In this document: one piece after another, positions 55,198 through 64,000 of the stretch | Layout of the letters: the number at the start of each line of letters is the position of its first letter | How positions within the stretch are numbered: position 1 is the stretch's first letter | Assembly (NCBI RefSeq): GCF_025154055.1 | Contig: NZ_JAOALK010000061.1 | Span: forward strand, 26,741 to 90,740 | Source: Aquibacillus koreensis | GTDB taxonomy: Bacteria; Bacillota; Bacilli; Bacillales; Amphibacillaceae | Direction of reading: 5' to 3' | Length of the DNA: 64,000 nucleotides | The notes under the pieces: model-generated | Told to the model about the DNA's origin: nothing | The model's database searches: none | What the model saw: only the letters and a program-made list of their open reading frames with translations | Translations under genes and position numbers: made by a program

Positions 55198-57456
55198 ATG
55201 GTGAAACGAGGTAGGATCGTTGCCTTTTTTCTAATCGTACTAGTATTTGCAGGAACGATTGGGACAACGATTACTGGTATTACGAAAGACATGAAGTTAG
55301 GTCTAGATCTACAAGGTGGCTTTGAAATCCTATATGAAGCAACTCCAGTAGATGAAAATGAAGAAATTACTTCAGAAGCGCTAGAGCATACGGTTGAAAT
55401 GTTAAGGCATCGTGTGGATGTTCTAGGTGTTAGTGAACCAAACTTTAGTATTGAAGGGGAAGATCGAATCCGTGTTCAACTTGCGGGTGTAGATGATCAA
55501 ACAGAAGCACAGGAGCTCTTATCAACTGCTGCAAGATTATCCTTTCGTGATGTCAATGATAAAGAATATCTAGATGGTTCAGACATCGATGCTAATAGTG
55601 CTAGACAGGATTTTGATCCACAAACGAATCAACCAATCGTAACCGTGGAATTTAAAGATGCATCTGCTTTTGGGGATGTTACGCGAGAAATATATGAGAA
55701 TGATGACTTGCTGAATCGACTCGTAATTTGGATGGATTATGAAGAAGGTGACTCTTATTTAGCAGAAGCTAAAAAAGCGGATCCAAAATATGTTTCTGCA
55801 CCTGGATTTAGCGAAGTAATTAATTCACCAAGTGTCATGATTGAAGGCGGATTCACTATTGATGAAGCAAAACAATTAGCAGACATATTAAATGCAGGTT
55901 CCCTACCTGTTAATTTAGAAGAGCAATACTCTAACTCTGTTGGTGCCCAGTTTGGTTTACAAGCAATGGATAAGACGATCTTTGCTGGCGCACTTGGTGT
56001 TGGACTGATCTTCTTATTTATGATTGTCTATTATCGTTTACCAGGTATCATCGCAACCGTTACATTAAGTATATATATTTACCTTATTCTATTAGTGTTT
56101 GAATTGATGCAAGGTGTGCTAACTTTACCAGGGATTGCAGCATTGATTCTTGGGGTTGGTATGGCAGTAGATGCCAATATTATTACCTATGAAAGAATTA
56201 AAGAAGAGCTTAAAGAAGGTAAGAGTGTAAAAGCAGCATTTAAATCGGGTAGCAGTAACTCGATCTCAACGATTGTAGATGCGAATATTACGACGTTAAT
56301 TGCTGCAACGGTGCTATTTATTTTTGGTACAAGCTCTGTTAAAGGCTTCGCAACCTTATTAATTGTAAGTATTTTACTAAGCTTTGTTACTGCCGTGTTT
56401 GGTTCAAGACTATTCTTAGGACTTTGGGTTAACAGTGGGGTATTGAACAAGCGAAAAGGTTGGTTTGGCGTTAAACAGTCAGACATCAAAGATATCGCAG
56501 TTAACGAGGAAGTAGAACCAACTGTTTTTGGAAAACAATTTGATTTTGTAAATAATCGCAAGAAATATTTTGCTATTTCGATTGCACTAGTAGTAGCCGG
56601 GATCATATGTCTAAGTATTTTCCGACTTAATCTAGGCATTGATTTTGTTTCTGGTTCGCGTGTAGAAGTTTCCTCTGATCAGCCACTGACGGTTGAAGAA
56701 ATTGAAGAAGGATACGAAGCACTAAATCTTGAACCGAGCAGTAAAATTGTATTATCAGGTGACAACAATAATATTGCAGTTGCTCGTTTTGGTGATGATT
56801 TGGATCAAGAAACAGTAACAGAAATCCGAGCTTATTTTAACGAAAAGTATGGATCTGATCCGAATATAAGTACTGTTTCACCAACGGTAGGTAAGGAGTT
56901 AGCTAAAAATGCGCTCTTAGCAGTATTATATGCCTCTATTGGTATTATCATTTATGTCACCTTGCGTTTCGAGTTTTACTTTGCGTTGACGGCAATTATT
57001 GCTTTACTACACGATGCTTTCTTTATCTTAGCGTTGTTTAGTATTACAAGGTTAGAATTTGATATCACCATAATTGCAGCTATCTTAACAATTGTCGGGT
57101 ATTCGATTAACGATACGATCGTTACCTTTGACCGGATTAGGGAAAACTTAAAACGGAAGAAAAAAATCAAATCGTTTGCTGAGCTTGCACAGATTATTAA
57201 TAAGAGCTTAATGCAGACATTAGGTAGAAGTATTAATACCGTAATTACAGTTGTATTTGCAGCGGTTATGTTATTAGTGTTCGGTGCATCACCAATTACT
57301 AATTTCTCTTTCGCATTAGTTGTCGGCTTAATTGCTGGTACGTATTCTTCCTTGTTTATCGCAGCACAGTTGTGGCTGATCTGGCGTGGTAAGAATATTA
57401 AAGACAATCCAATTGTATTTGAAGAAAAGAAACGTAATGACGGTCCACAAGTATAA
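55198..57456 (+). CDS. secDF: Protein translocase SecDF fusion
   Basis: A 752-residue RND-family protein with SecD (~1-425) and SecF (~450-740) fused in one chain, as in Bacilli. Twelve membrane segments. Markers are MKLGLDLQGGFEILYEA, GLIFLFMIVYYRLPGIIA, ILGVGMAVDANIITYERIKEEL, the SecF NLGIDFVSGSRVEV and ILTIVGYSINDTIVTFDRIREN. It uses the proton gradient to draw proteins through SecYEG. AAAGGAGG nine nt before ATG. Ends in a strong terminator. Confidence 0.97.
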   Translation: MVKRGRIVAFFLIVLVFAGTIGTTITGITKDMKLGLDLQGGFEILYEATPVDENEEITSEALEHTVEMLRHRVDVLGVSEPNFSIEGEDRIRVQLAGVDDQTEAQELLSTAARLSFRDVNDKEYLDGSDIDANSARQDFDPQTNQPIVTVEFKDASAFGDVTREIYENDDLLNRLVIWMDYEEGDSYLAEAKKADPKYVSAPGFSEVINSPSVMIEGGFTIDEAKQLADILNAGSLPVNLEEQYSNSVGAQFGLQAMDKTIFAGALGVGLIFLFMIVYYRLPGIIATVTLSIYIYLILLVFELMQGVLTLPGIAALILGVGMAVDANIITYERIKEELKEGKSVKAAFKSGSSNSISTIVDANITTLIAATVLFIFGTSSVKGFATLLIVSILLSFVTAVFGSRLFLGLWVNSGVLNKRKGWFGVKQSDIKDIAVNEEVEPTVFGKQFDFVNNRKKYFAISIALVVAGIICLSIFRLNLGIDFVSGSRVEVSSDQPLTVEEIEEGYEALNLEPSSKIVLSGDNNNIAVARFGDDLDQETVTEIRAYFNEKYGSDPNISTVSPTVGKELAKNALLAVLYASIGIIIYVTLRFEFYFALTAIIALLHDAFFILALFSITRLEFDITIIAAILTIVGYSINDTIVTFDRIRENLKRKKKIKSFAELAQIINKSLMQTLGRSINTVITVVFAAVMLLVFGASPITNFSFALVVGLIAGTYSSLFIAAQLWLIWRGKNIKDNPIVFEEKKRNDGPQV

Positions 57457-57462
57457 GCATTC

Positions 57463-57492
57463 TCCCCTTGTTATCTATAACAAGGGGATTTT
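57463..57492 (+). terminator. Intrinsic terminator after secDF
   Basis: A perfect 12-bp stem TCCCCTTGTTAT/ATAACAAGGGGA, 2-nt loop, and T4. Confidence 0.85.
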
Positions 57493-57586
57493 GTGTATAT
57501 AATAAGTATGTTAACCCCTATAAATCGACATAGTCTGCTAAGTCCTTTATAATGACAAGAAAAGGTGACTGTGAGGAGGTACATGT

Positions 57587-57922
57587 ATGAAAGGGCAAAC
57601 ATACATCATATTAGCACTTGTTTTTGCAGTAATCGTTGCTATTTTTGCTGTAATAAACGTCGAACCCGTAGAAGTGAACTATTTGTTTGGTACAGGTAAC
57701 TCACCCTTAATTTTAGTTATCCTGGTTTCTGTCTTAATGGGTGGAATAATTACGGCCTCAGTTGGAATTGTTCGTTTATTTAAGCTTCAAAGAGAGATTC
57801 GACTCTTGAAACAAGAAAACCTTAAACTACAAGAAAATAGTGGTAATGATGTTGATGAGAGTAAATCAAATGAGGAAAAAACGTTGTCCCCTAGTCAAAT
57901 TGGGCAAAGTTCTGGTGAATAA
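57587..57922 (+). CDS. LapA-domain membrane protein (YrvD-like)
   Basis: A 111-residue protein with two membrane helices (about 5-24 and 42-64) separated by NVEPVEVNYLFGTGNSPL and followed by a coiled coil (LFKLQREIRLLKQENLKLQ) and a polar tail. This is the LapA/DUF1049 architecture (lipopolysaccharide-assembly A in Gram-negatives; role unclear in Firmicutes). In B. subtilis yrvD lies between secDF and recJ. RBS GAGGAGGTAC. Confidence 0.85.
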   Translation: MKGQTYIILALVFAVIVAIFAVINVEPVEVNYLFGTGNSPLILVILVSVLMGGIITASVGIVRLFKLQREIRLLKQENLKLQENSGNDVDESKSNEEKTLSPSQIGQSSGE

Positions 57923-57945
57923 TTGGAATGAAATTCTGTTTGCTC

Positions 57946-57982
57946 CCCCTGACTCACTTATGTATAATAAGTGAGTCAGGGG
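57946..57982 (+). promoter_or_regulatory. 16-bp perfect hairpin masking the recJ ribosome-binding site
   Basis: CCCCTGACTCACTTAT (57946-57961) pairs perfectly with 57967-57982; the loop is GTATA. The right arm ends in AGGGG, the recJ Shine-Dalgarno (AGGGGTGA, 57978-57985). There is no T run. TATAAT occurs at 57963-57968, partly in the loop, with TTGCTC 17 nt upstream, a possible weak promoter whose transcript would lack the left arm. Confidence 0.7.
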
Positions 57983-57989
57983 TGAATTT

Positions 57990-60338
57990 ATGTTACAAAG
58001 CCAATCAAATTGGAAATTTACATATAAAGAAGCTATAGGGGAAGGTTCGGACCTAGAGCAACAATCTTTATCTTCATTAACAGAGCGATTATTAATGCAA
58101 CGAGGAATTACGTCGAGTGAAGAGGTAGAGAAATTTCTACATCCTTCGTTAGATAACTTAATCGATCCATCCCATTTACATGACATCGATAAAGCTGCAG
58201 AACGTGTTCATCTTGCGATCGAGCGAGGAGAGAAAATACTTGTTTTCGGTGATTATGATGCGGATGGTGTTAGTTCTACAAGTGTACTAATGGAAGCACT
58301 ACGCGAATTGCATGCTATGTGTGACTTTTATATACCTAATCGCTTTACGGAAGGCTATGGACCAAATGAAAAAGCATTTCGAGAAGCGCACCAATCTGGA
58401 TATCAGTTAATTATTACTGTTGATAATGGTATTGCTGCGTTTGAAGAGGCAGATCTTGCAAAAGAATTAGGTATCGACCTAATCATCACAGATCATCATG
58501 AAGTACAAGAAAAACTGCCGAATGCATTTGCGATTATACACCCTAAGTGTTCGGATAATTATGCATTCAAAGAGCTAGCTGGAGTTGGTGTAGCCTTTAA
58601 ATTTGCAGAACGATTATTAGGGTATTTTCCTAATCATCTTTTGGACTTGGTTGTCATTGGTACGATTGCAGACTTAGTACCATTAGTCAGTGAAAATAGA
58701 ATACTCGCCTACCATGGTTTAAAGGCTTTAACAAACTCGAAAAGACCGGGTGTACAAGCATTAAAAAAGATTTGCAAAATCGATGGCAAGGTAACGGAAG
58801 AGGATATCGGTTTTCTGATTGGACCTCGTCTAAATGCAGTCGGTCGATTACAGGATGCAGATCCTGCGGTAGATCTATTGCTAACAGATGATCCTGATGA
58901 AGCAGAAGAGCTTGCTTCGTTTATACAAGAGTTGAATCAAGAAAGACAGAAGATCGTATCTGACATTACAAAAGAAGCAGAGCAACTAGTAAAAGATGAA
59001 TCAGAAGGTAATGAATGTGTGATTGTTGTTGCGAAAGAAGGTTGGAATGAAGGTGTATTAGGCATCGTTGCATCAAAACTAGTTCGAACATACCAGAAGC
59101 CAGCGATCGTTCTATCCATCAACGAAGAAAAGGGACATGCAAAAGGTTCAGCTAGAAGTATTGATGCATTTGATTTGTTTTCGAACTGTATGCAAATAAA
59201 GGACACGTTTATTCATTTTGGAGGCCATGCACAAGCGGCAGGAATGACCTTAGCAAAAGAGAATGTAACTGTCCTACGTCAAAAGCTAAACCAAATGGCA
59301 TCTGACAGTCTAACAGATGCCGACTATAAGCAAAGTTTATTAGTGGATGCTACGATTAAACACGAGGAGTTAGATGTTAATTTAGTAAAAGAGATAGAAA
59401 AGCTTGCTCCTTTTGGAATGGGTAATCCTAAACCACTATTTCATATTCAATCACCCATGAAAGAAATAAGACAGATTGGTAGTCAACAAAATCATCTGAA
59501 GATTATGTTTCATGAAGATCAACACGTATTGGACGGTATCGGCTTTGGAATGGGAGATGTTTATCCATTCATTGCACCCCATTCCATTATTGATGCCGTT
59601 GGCGAACTACAAGTTAATGAATGGAATGGGATGAAAAAAGTTCAATTATTATTAAAGGATCTTGCTGTTTCAGAATGGCAACTCTTTGATTATAGAGGCT
59701 CTAAACGTTGGCATAATCAACTAAGTCATACATCCTATGACACGACACTTGCGGTGAGCTTTCAGGCCTATGACCAACATAATCTTCCTGTTGAAAGTAA
59801 TTACTTTTCTTTTGTTGATCGTAATATTAAAGAGTTAAATGGGTTAACAATAAAAGAACTCATACTATTAGATTTACCAACTACACTAGAACAATTAGAT
59901 GACATGTTACAGGTAACAAAGCCAGAACGAATATATGCGTGTTATCAAGTTAATGATAGTCAGTTTTTTAGTTCGGTTCCAAATAGAGAGGACTTCAAAT
60001 GGTTTTATGCGATGTTAATAAAGCGAAAGCAGTTTGATCTGAAGAAGGATACACCTAAACTGGCAAACCATAAGGGTTGGAAGCCAGAAAAAATAAAATT
60101 CATTATCGATGTGTTTTCTGAATTAGATTTTGTTAGAATAGAAAATAACACAATACTACCAAATGCAAATCCTTCAAAAAAGGATCTGACGGAGTCAACA
60201 ACCTATCAACATAAATTGCATCAATCTGATATAGAGGCAAAACTATATTATACGAATTATCATGAATTGAAAAGCTGGATGAGCCGTAATATGGATGAGG
60301 TTAGTTCGGTTAAGGAGGAAGTAAGTTATGGATTATAA
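57990..60338 (+). CDS. recJ: Single-strand DNA exonuclease RecJ
   Basis: A 782-residue 5'-3' exonuclease of the DHH family. Catalytic motifs are [50 protein letters not shown] and the DHHA1 block [13 protein letters not shown]. The long C-terminal region (~570-782) is typical of the Bacillus form. The ATG at 57990 follows AGGGGTGA that is part of a hairpin. Overlaps apt by 11 nt. Confidence 0.95.
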   Translation: MLQSQSNWKFTYKEAIGEGSDLEQQSLSSLTERLLMQRGITSSEEVEKFLHPSLDNLIDPSHLHDIDKAAERVHLAIERGEKILVFGDYDADGVSSTSVLMEALRELHAMCDFYIPNRFTEGYGPNEKAFREAHQSGYQLIITVDNGIAAFEEADLAKELGIDLIITDHHEVQEKLPNAFAIIHPKCSDNYAFKELAGVGVAFKFAERLLGYFPNHLLDLVVIGTIADLVPLVSENRILAYHGLKALTNSKRPGVQALKKICKIDGKVTEEDIGFLIGPRLNAVGRLQDADPAVDLLLTDDPDEAEELASFIQELNQERQKIVSDITKEAEQLVKDESEGNECVIVVAKEGWNEGVLGIVASKLVRTYQKPAIVLSINEEKGHAKGSARSIDAFDLFSNCMQIKDTFIHFGGHAQAAGMTLAKENVTVLRQKLNQMASDSLTDADYKQSLLVDATIKHEELDVNLVKEIEKLAPFGMGNPKPLFHIQSPMKEIRQIGSQQNHLKIMFHEDQHVLDGIGFGMGDVYPFIAPHSIIDAVGELQVNEWNGMKKVQLLLKDLAVSEWQLFDYRGSKRWHNQLSHTSYDTTLAVSFQAYDQHNLPVESNYFSFVDRNIKELNGLTIKELILLDLPTTLEQLDDMLQVTKPERIYACYQVNDSQFFSSVPNREDFKWFYAMLIKRKQFDLKKDTPKLANHKGWKPEKIKFIIDVFSELDFVRIENNTILPNANPSKKDLTESTTYQHKLHQSDIEAKLYYTNYHELKSWMSRNMDEVSSVKEEVSYGL

Positions 60339-60840
60339 AAAGTACATTACTGTAGTTGAAGATTGGCCAAAAGAGGGTGTCAGGTTTAAAGATATTACAA
60401 CGCTTATGGATAATGGTCCTGCATATAAATCAGCTGTTGATGAGATTGTTACTTATGCAAAAGAGAGAGATATAGATCTTGTAGTAGGTCCAGAAGCAAG
60501 AGGATTTATTGTAGGGTGTCCTGTTTCCTATGCGTTAGAGATTGGTTTTGCACCTGTTCGTAAAGAAGGTAAACTACCTAGAGAAGTTGTAAAAGTAGAT
60601 TACGGCTTAGAATATGGAACAAATGTACTAACCATTCATAAAGATGCAATCAAACCAGGGCAACGTGTCCTTATTACGGACGACTTATTAGCAACAGGTG
60701 GAACAATTGAAGCAACGATTAAGTTAGTAGAAGAGTTGGGCGGAATTGTAGTTGGTTGTGCTTTCTTAATCGAGCTAACTTATCTGCATGGCCGTGATAA
60801 ATTAGAAGGTTATGACGTATTAACATTAATGGAATATTAA
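60328..60840 (+). CDS. apt: Adenine phosphoribosyltransferase Apt
   Basis: A 170-residue purine-salvage enzyme making AMP from adenine and [35 protein letters not shown], and the PRPP loop [17 protein letters not shown] are all present. AAGGAGG inside the end of recJ, nine nt upstream, drives its translation. The apt-relA order is conserved in Bacilli, but a terminator lies between them here. Confidence 0.97.
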   Translation: MDYKKYITVVEDWPKEGVRFKDITTLMDNGPAYKSAVDEIVTYAKERDIDLVVGPEARGFIVGCPVSYALEIGFAPVRKEGKLPREVVKVDYGLEYGTNVLTIHKDAIKPGQRVLITDDLLATGGTIEATIKLVEELGGIVVGCAFLIELTYLHGRDKLEGYDVLTLMEY

Positions 60841-60849
60841 TAATAGGGA

Positions 60850-60886
60850 AAGGAGTGCTCTTTTAAAAAGGGTACTCCTTATTTTC
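60850..60886 (+). terminator. Terminator after apt
   Basis: AAGGAGT/ACTCCTT stem with a purine-rich loop region and TATTTT tail. Confidence 0.7.
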
Positions 60887-60975
60887 CAATAATGATGTGT
60901 GCCCATGTGTAACCAATTTCATGTTGTGCATTTCAAGTAAAGAGCTGTTCACTTTAACAAGATAAGAACTTTTTC

Positions 60976-61004
60976 TTTACATTTTCGTTACTTTTTTCAA
61001 TACT
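60976..61004 (+). promoter_or_regulatory. Candidate relA promoter
   Basis: TTTACA (60976-60981), 17 nt, AATACT (60999-61004). A small hairpin ACTGTCCATTT/AAATGAACAGT (61058-61081) lies in the leader, with no T run. Nothing else was seen in the 60887-61106 gap. Confidence 0.4.
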
Positions 61005-61106
61005 ATAAGAAAGCAGTTCTCATAATCATATTATATTTATTCTATAGAGTAGAAAAAACTGTCCATTTCTAAATGAACAGTGTTAAAGAGGGACAAAGGT
61101 GATAAG

Positions 61107-63308
61107 ATGTCGAAGGATAATATTCTAACAGCAGAAGATGTAATAGAGCAGGCTTCTCAGTACCTTTCTAAAGAAGATACTGATTTTATTAGTCGCGCCT
61201 ACAAGTTTGCTGAACAAGCACACCATGGACAATTCCGTAAGTCTGGAGAACCTTATATAATACACCCAATCCAAGTTGCGGGTATTTTAGTTCATTTAGA
61301 ATTGGATCCAGAAACAATTGCTGGTGGCTTTTTACATGATGTTGTGGAAGATACAGAAGTAACAATTGAACAAATTCAGGAAGCATTTAATAGTGAAGTA
61401 GCAATGTTGGTAGACGGCGTTACAAAGCTTGGAAAAATAAAATATAAGTCTAAAGAAGCGCAACAAGCAGAAAACCATCGTAAAATGTTTGTGGCGATGG
61501 CGAAGGATATTCGTGTCATTCTAATCAAACTAGCTGATCGACTTCATAACATGCGTACATTAAAACACCTTCCATCAGAAAAGCAACGTAGAATTTCAAA
61601 TGAGACATTAGAAATTTTTGCTCCTCTCGCACATCGTTTAGGTATTTCAACGATCAAATGGGAATTAGAAGATACTGCGTTAAGGTATCTTAACCCACAA
61701 CAATACTATCGTATTGTCCATCTCATGAAGCAGAAACGTGAAGAACGGGAGCATTATATTGAGGATGTCATGCAAGAAGTCCAAAATCAGTTAGAAGACG
61801 TTAAAATTGAAGCGGATTTCTCTGGACGACCTAAACACCTTTATAGTATATATCGCAAAATGGTCTTGCAGAACAAGCAATTTAATGAAATATATGACCT
61901 TCTTGCTGTGCGGATTATTGTGAATAGTATTAAAGATTGCTATGCCGTGCTTGGTATTATTCATACGTGTTGGAAACCGATGCCTGGTAGGTTCAAAGAT
62001 TATATTGCAATGCCTAAGCCAAACTTATACCAATCCTTGCATACAACAGTTATTGGACCCAAAGGCGCACCACTAGAAGTCCAAATACGAACGAAAGAAA
62101 TGCATGAAATAGCTGAGTTTGGGATCGCAGCCCACTGGGCATATAAAGAAGGAAAACAAATTGATAAAAACAAATTAAATTCAGAAGAAAAACTAGCTTG
62201 GTTCCGTGAAATTATTGAATGGCAAAGTGAGACACATGATGCAGAAGAATTTATGGAATCCTTAAAAGTGGACTTATTTTCTGACATGGTCTATGTGTTC
62301 ACTCCTAAAGGAGATGTGATTGAACTCCCAGCCGGATCAGTACCACTCGATTTCGCCTATAAAATTCACACAGAAGTTGGGAACCAAACAATAGGTGCGC
62401 GAATAAACGGAAAGATGGAACCACTAGATTATCAACTGAAGAATGGCGATATCGTAGAAGTTATGACATCGAAACATTCGTATGGTCCATCTCAGGATTG
62501 GTTGAAGATTACCCAAACATCGCAGGCTAAGAATAAGATAAAACAGTTTTTCAAAAAGCAGCGTCGTGATGAAAATATTATCAAAGGGAAAGAAATGGTA
62601 GAAAAGGAAGTCCGAGTGAGTGGCTATGAACCTAAAGATGTATTCACGACTGAAAATATTAAAAAAGTGGCAGAGAAGTTTAATTTTACGAATGAAGAAG
62701 ACATGTATGCAGCTGTTGGCTATCAAGGTATAACGGCTTCTCAAATAGCAACAAGACTAACAGAAAAAATTAGGAAAGAAAAAGAAGTTCAAGACTTAGA
62801 AAAGTCACTAGAAGGTGTAAAAAGTAGTGAATTCAAGTCACCATCCAGTCATAAAAGAGATTCAGGTGTAAAGGTAGAAGGTGTGGATAATCTACTTGTT
62901 CGACTATCAAAATGTTGTAATCCTGTGCCTGGAGATGATATTTCAGGTTACATTACAAAAGGTAGAGGTGTTTCTGTGCACCGTGTAGATTGCCCGAACA
63001 TTCAAACGGATGAGGCTCAAGAACGAATCCTCCATGTAGAATGGGAAAATTCTGATACCCAGACAAAACAATACCATGTCGATCTCGAAATATCTGGTTA
63101 CGATCGTAGAGGTTTGCTTAATGATGTATTGCAAGCTGTTAACGAAACAAAGACAAATATCATTGCAGTAAATGGAAAATCCGACCGAAATAAAATGGCT
63201 CTTATTCATATAACCATCTTAATTCATAATTTAAGTCATTTAAGAAGAATTGTAGATAGGTTAAAGCAGATTAAGGACGTTTATACGGTCGAAAGAATGT
63301 TGCAGTAG
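61107..63308 (+). CDS. relA: Bifunctional (p)ppGpp synthetase/hydrolase RelA
   Basis: A 733-residue stringent-response enzyme. The HD hydrolase domain is at ~45-155 ([26 protein letters not shown]), the synthetase domain at ~240-350 ([33 protein letters not shown]), TGS at ~395-455 ([29 protein letters not shown]), a zinc-finger region ([14 protein letters not shown]) and C-terminal ACT. Both active sites look intact. ATG 61107 with AAAGGTGA upstream is preferred to GTG 61080. Confidence 0.96.
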   Translation: MSKDNILTAEDVIEQASQYLSKEDTDFISRAYKFAEQAHHGQFRKSGEPYIIHPIQVAGILVHLELDPETIAGGFLHDVVEDTEVTIEQIQEAFNSEVAMLVDGVTKLGKIKYKSKEAQQAENHRKMFVAMAKDIRVILIKLADRLHNMRTLKHLPSEKQRRISNETLEIFAPLAHRLGISTIKWELEDTALRYLNPQQYYRIVHLMKQKREEREHYIEDVMQEVQNQLEDVKIEADFSGRPKHLYSIYRKMVLQNKQFNEIYDLLAVRIIVNSIKDCYAVLGIIHTCWKPMPGRFKDYIAMPKPNLYQSLHTTVIGPKGAPLEVQIRTKEMHEIAEFGIAAHWAYKEGKQIDKNKLNSEEKLAWFREIIEWQSETHDAEEFMESLKVDLFSDMVYVFTPKGDVIELPAGSVPLDFAYKIHTEVGNQTIGARINGKMEPLDYQLKNGDIVEVMTSKHSYGPSQDWLKITQTSQAKNKIKQFFKKQRRDENIIKGKEMVEKEVRVSGYEPKDVFTTENIKKVAEKFNFTNEEDMYAAVGYQGITASQIATRLTEKIRKEKEVQDLEKSLEGVKSSEFKSPSSHKRDSGVKVEGVDNLLVRLSKCCNPVPGDDISGYITKGRGVSVHRVDCPNIQTDEAQERILHVEWENSDTQTKQYHVDLEISGYDRRGLLNDVLQAVNETKTNIIAVNGKSDRNKMALIHITILIHNLSHLRRIVDRLKQIKDVYTVERMLQ

Positions 63309-63328
63309 TAGAAGGAGGGGTGCTAATC

Positions 63329-63778
63329 ATGAGAGCGGTTATTCAACGAGCAAAGGACGCCTCCGTAACGGTAAACAATGAAGTCATTGGCGAGATAAAA
63401 AATGGGCTCGTTGTTTTACTTGGTGTAACACATGAAGATTCATTAGAAGACGCAAAGTATTTAGTTAATAAAATTGTACACCTCCGCATTTTTGAGGATG
63501 ACATGCAAAAAATGAATTTGTCTTTAAAAGACGTTCAGGGGAGTATCTTATCAATCTCCCAGTTTACACTCTACGGGGATTGTAAAAAAGGAAGAAGACC
63601 CAACTTTATGCAAGCAGCCAAGCCTGAACCTGCTAATGAATTGTACAAGCAGTTTAATGCGCTAATAGAAGCGGAAGAAATTGAAGTACAAACTGGTGCT
63701 TTTGGTGAGATGATGGATGTGCAATTAACGAATGTAGGTCCTGTTACATTAATCCTGGATAGTGAAGATCGGAAGTAA
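63329..63778 (+). CDS. dtd: D-aminoacyl-tRNA deacylase Dtd
   Basis: A 149-residue proofreading enzyme that frees tRNA from D-amino acids. Catalytic SQFTLYGD (SQxT motif), [10 protein letters not shown], and the [12 protein letters not shown]-terminal motif (Gly-cisPro region) are present. AAGGAGGGG selects ATG 63329 over an upstream GTG. It follows relA by 20 nt as in B. subtilis, so the two are probably co-transcribed. Confidence 0.96.
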   Translation: MRAVIQRAKDASVTVNNEVIGEIKNGLVVLLGVTHEDSLEDAKYLVNKIVHLRIFEDDMQKMNLSLKDVQGSILSISQFTLYGDCKKGRRPNFMQAAKPEPANELYKQFNALIEAEEIEVQTGAFGEMMDVQLTNVGPVTLILDSEDRK

Positions 63779-63783
63779 AGATG

Positions 63784-63817
63784 AACGGCTCAGTAAATCA
63801 CACTGAGCCGTTTTTTT
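63784..63817 (+). terminator. Intrinsic terminator after dtd
   Basis: A perfect 11-bp stem AACGGCTCAGT/ACTGAGCCGTT with T7 tail. Confidence 0.92.
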
Positions 63818-63855
63818 AATATTTCGATTCTATTACTTTGTGGCATATAATCAAT

Positions 63856-64000
63856 ATACTGCGCAGCAACTTCCTTACGGTCTTTTGGGGATGAGTGCTA
63901 GATTTCCGCTGCGGAAAAACACTCGCTTTCCGTGGGGAACGCTTCAGCTTCCTCGCTCGCAAAGAGCGCTCACTGCGGGATCTTCAGACTGTTCCTTTCC
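63856..64000 (+). repeat. GC-rich interspersed repeat, right-end copy (cut by the window)
   Basis: Starts GCGCAGCAACTTCC and contains CCGCTGCGG, CACTCGCTTTCCGTGGGG, CTCGCTCGCAAAGAGCG and GCGGGATCTTCAGACTG. It is related in direct orientation to the block at 45105 and inverted to that at 45475. The element continues past base 64000. Confidence 0.72.

Overview
The window is a 64 kb stretch of chromosome from a low-GC, endospore-forming Firmicute of the family Bacillaceae. The reasons are the many Bacillus-type sporulation genes (spoIIB, spoIVFA, spoIVFB, spo0B, safA, bofC, spoVB), a T-box leader, L27 with a cleavable N-terminus and its protease Prp, and gene order close to the Bacillus subtilis valS-folC-spoIIB-maf-radC-mreBCD-minCD-spoIVF-rplU-obg-pheBA-nad-safA-ruvAB-queA-tgt-spoVB-secDF-recJ-apt-relA-dtd backbone. 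A halophilic or alkaliphilic genus such as Oceanobacillus, Virgibacillus or Gracilibacillus is a guess from style only. No rRNA, tRNA, transposase, prophage or CRISPR array was seen.

Layout. 1-5.7 kb: T-box leader and valS, a small membrane protein, an ATP-grasp ligase on the minus strand, and folC. 5.8-17.8 kb: an accessory block between folC and spoIIB, where B. subtilis carries only the prepilin peptidase gene comC. It holds a membrane GAF-GGDEF diguanylate cyclase, three minor-pilin-like genes, pilB, pilT, pilC, a c-di-GMP-II type riboswitch in front of the major pilin gene, a prepilin peptidase, and pilM, pilN, pilO. This is a complete-looking retractable type IV pilus system with c-di-GMP synthesis and sensing in the same cluster; it is the most interesting part of the window.

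17.9-29.2 kb: spoIIB, maf, radC, the cell-shape genes mreBCD, the division-site genes minCD, the SpoIVFA/SpoIVFB sigma-K processing pair, an RNase E/G without its zinc-link cysteines, and rplU-prp-rpmA. 29.2-33.6 kb: spo0B-obg-pheB-pheA and a small secreted DUF3889 protein. 33.6-42.2 kb: NAD biosynthesis (niaR and nadS on minus; nadB, nadC, nadA and, further on, nadE on plus) with spore-coat safA and a CotS-like kinase in between. Two NiaR-like palindromes lie in the nadS/nadB divergent gap. 42.2-54.6 kb: a YhcN-type spore lipoprotein, yebC, bofC, ruvAB, queA-tgt-yajC, a permease, a DUF421 protein and spoVB. 54.7-63.8 kb: comN, secDF, a LapA-like gene, recJ, apt, relA and dtd.

Two layers of non-coding structure run through the window. 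(i) Three intergenic tracts contain degenerate tandem units spaced almost exactly 21 nt apart, two of them with the same CTGAATTA core and one with a CGCATATA core. (ii) GC-rich interspersed repeats lie upstream of ruvA and at the right end. In addition, two genes (the yhcN-like gene and recJ) have their ribosome-binding site in the 3' arm of a strong hairpin whose loop looks like a promoter -10 element.
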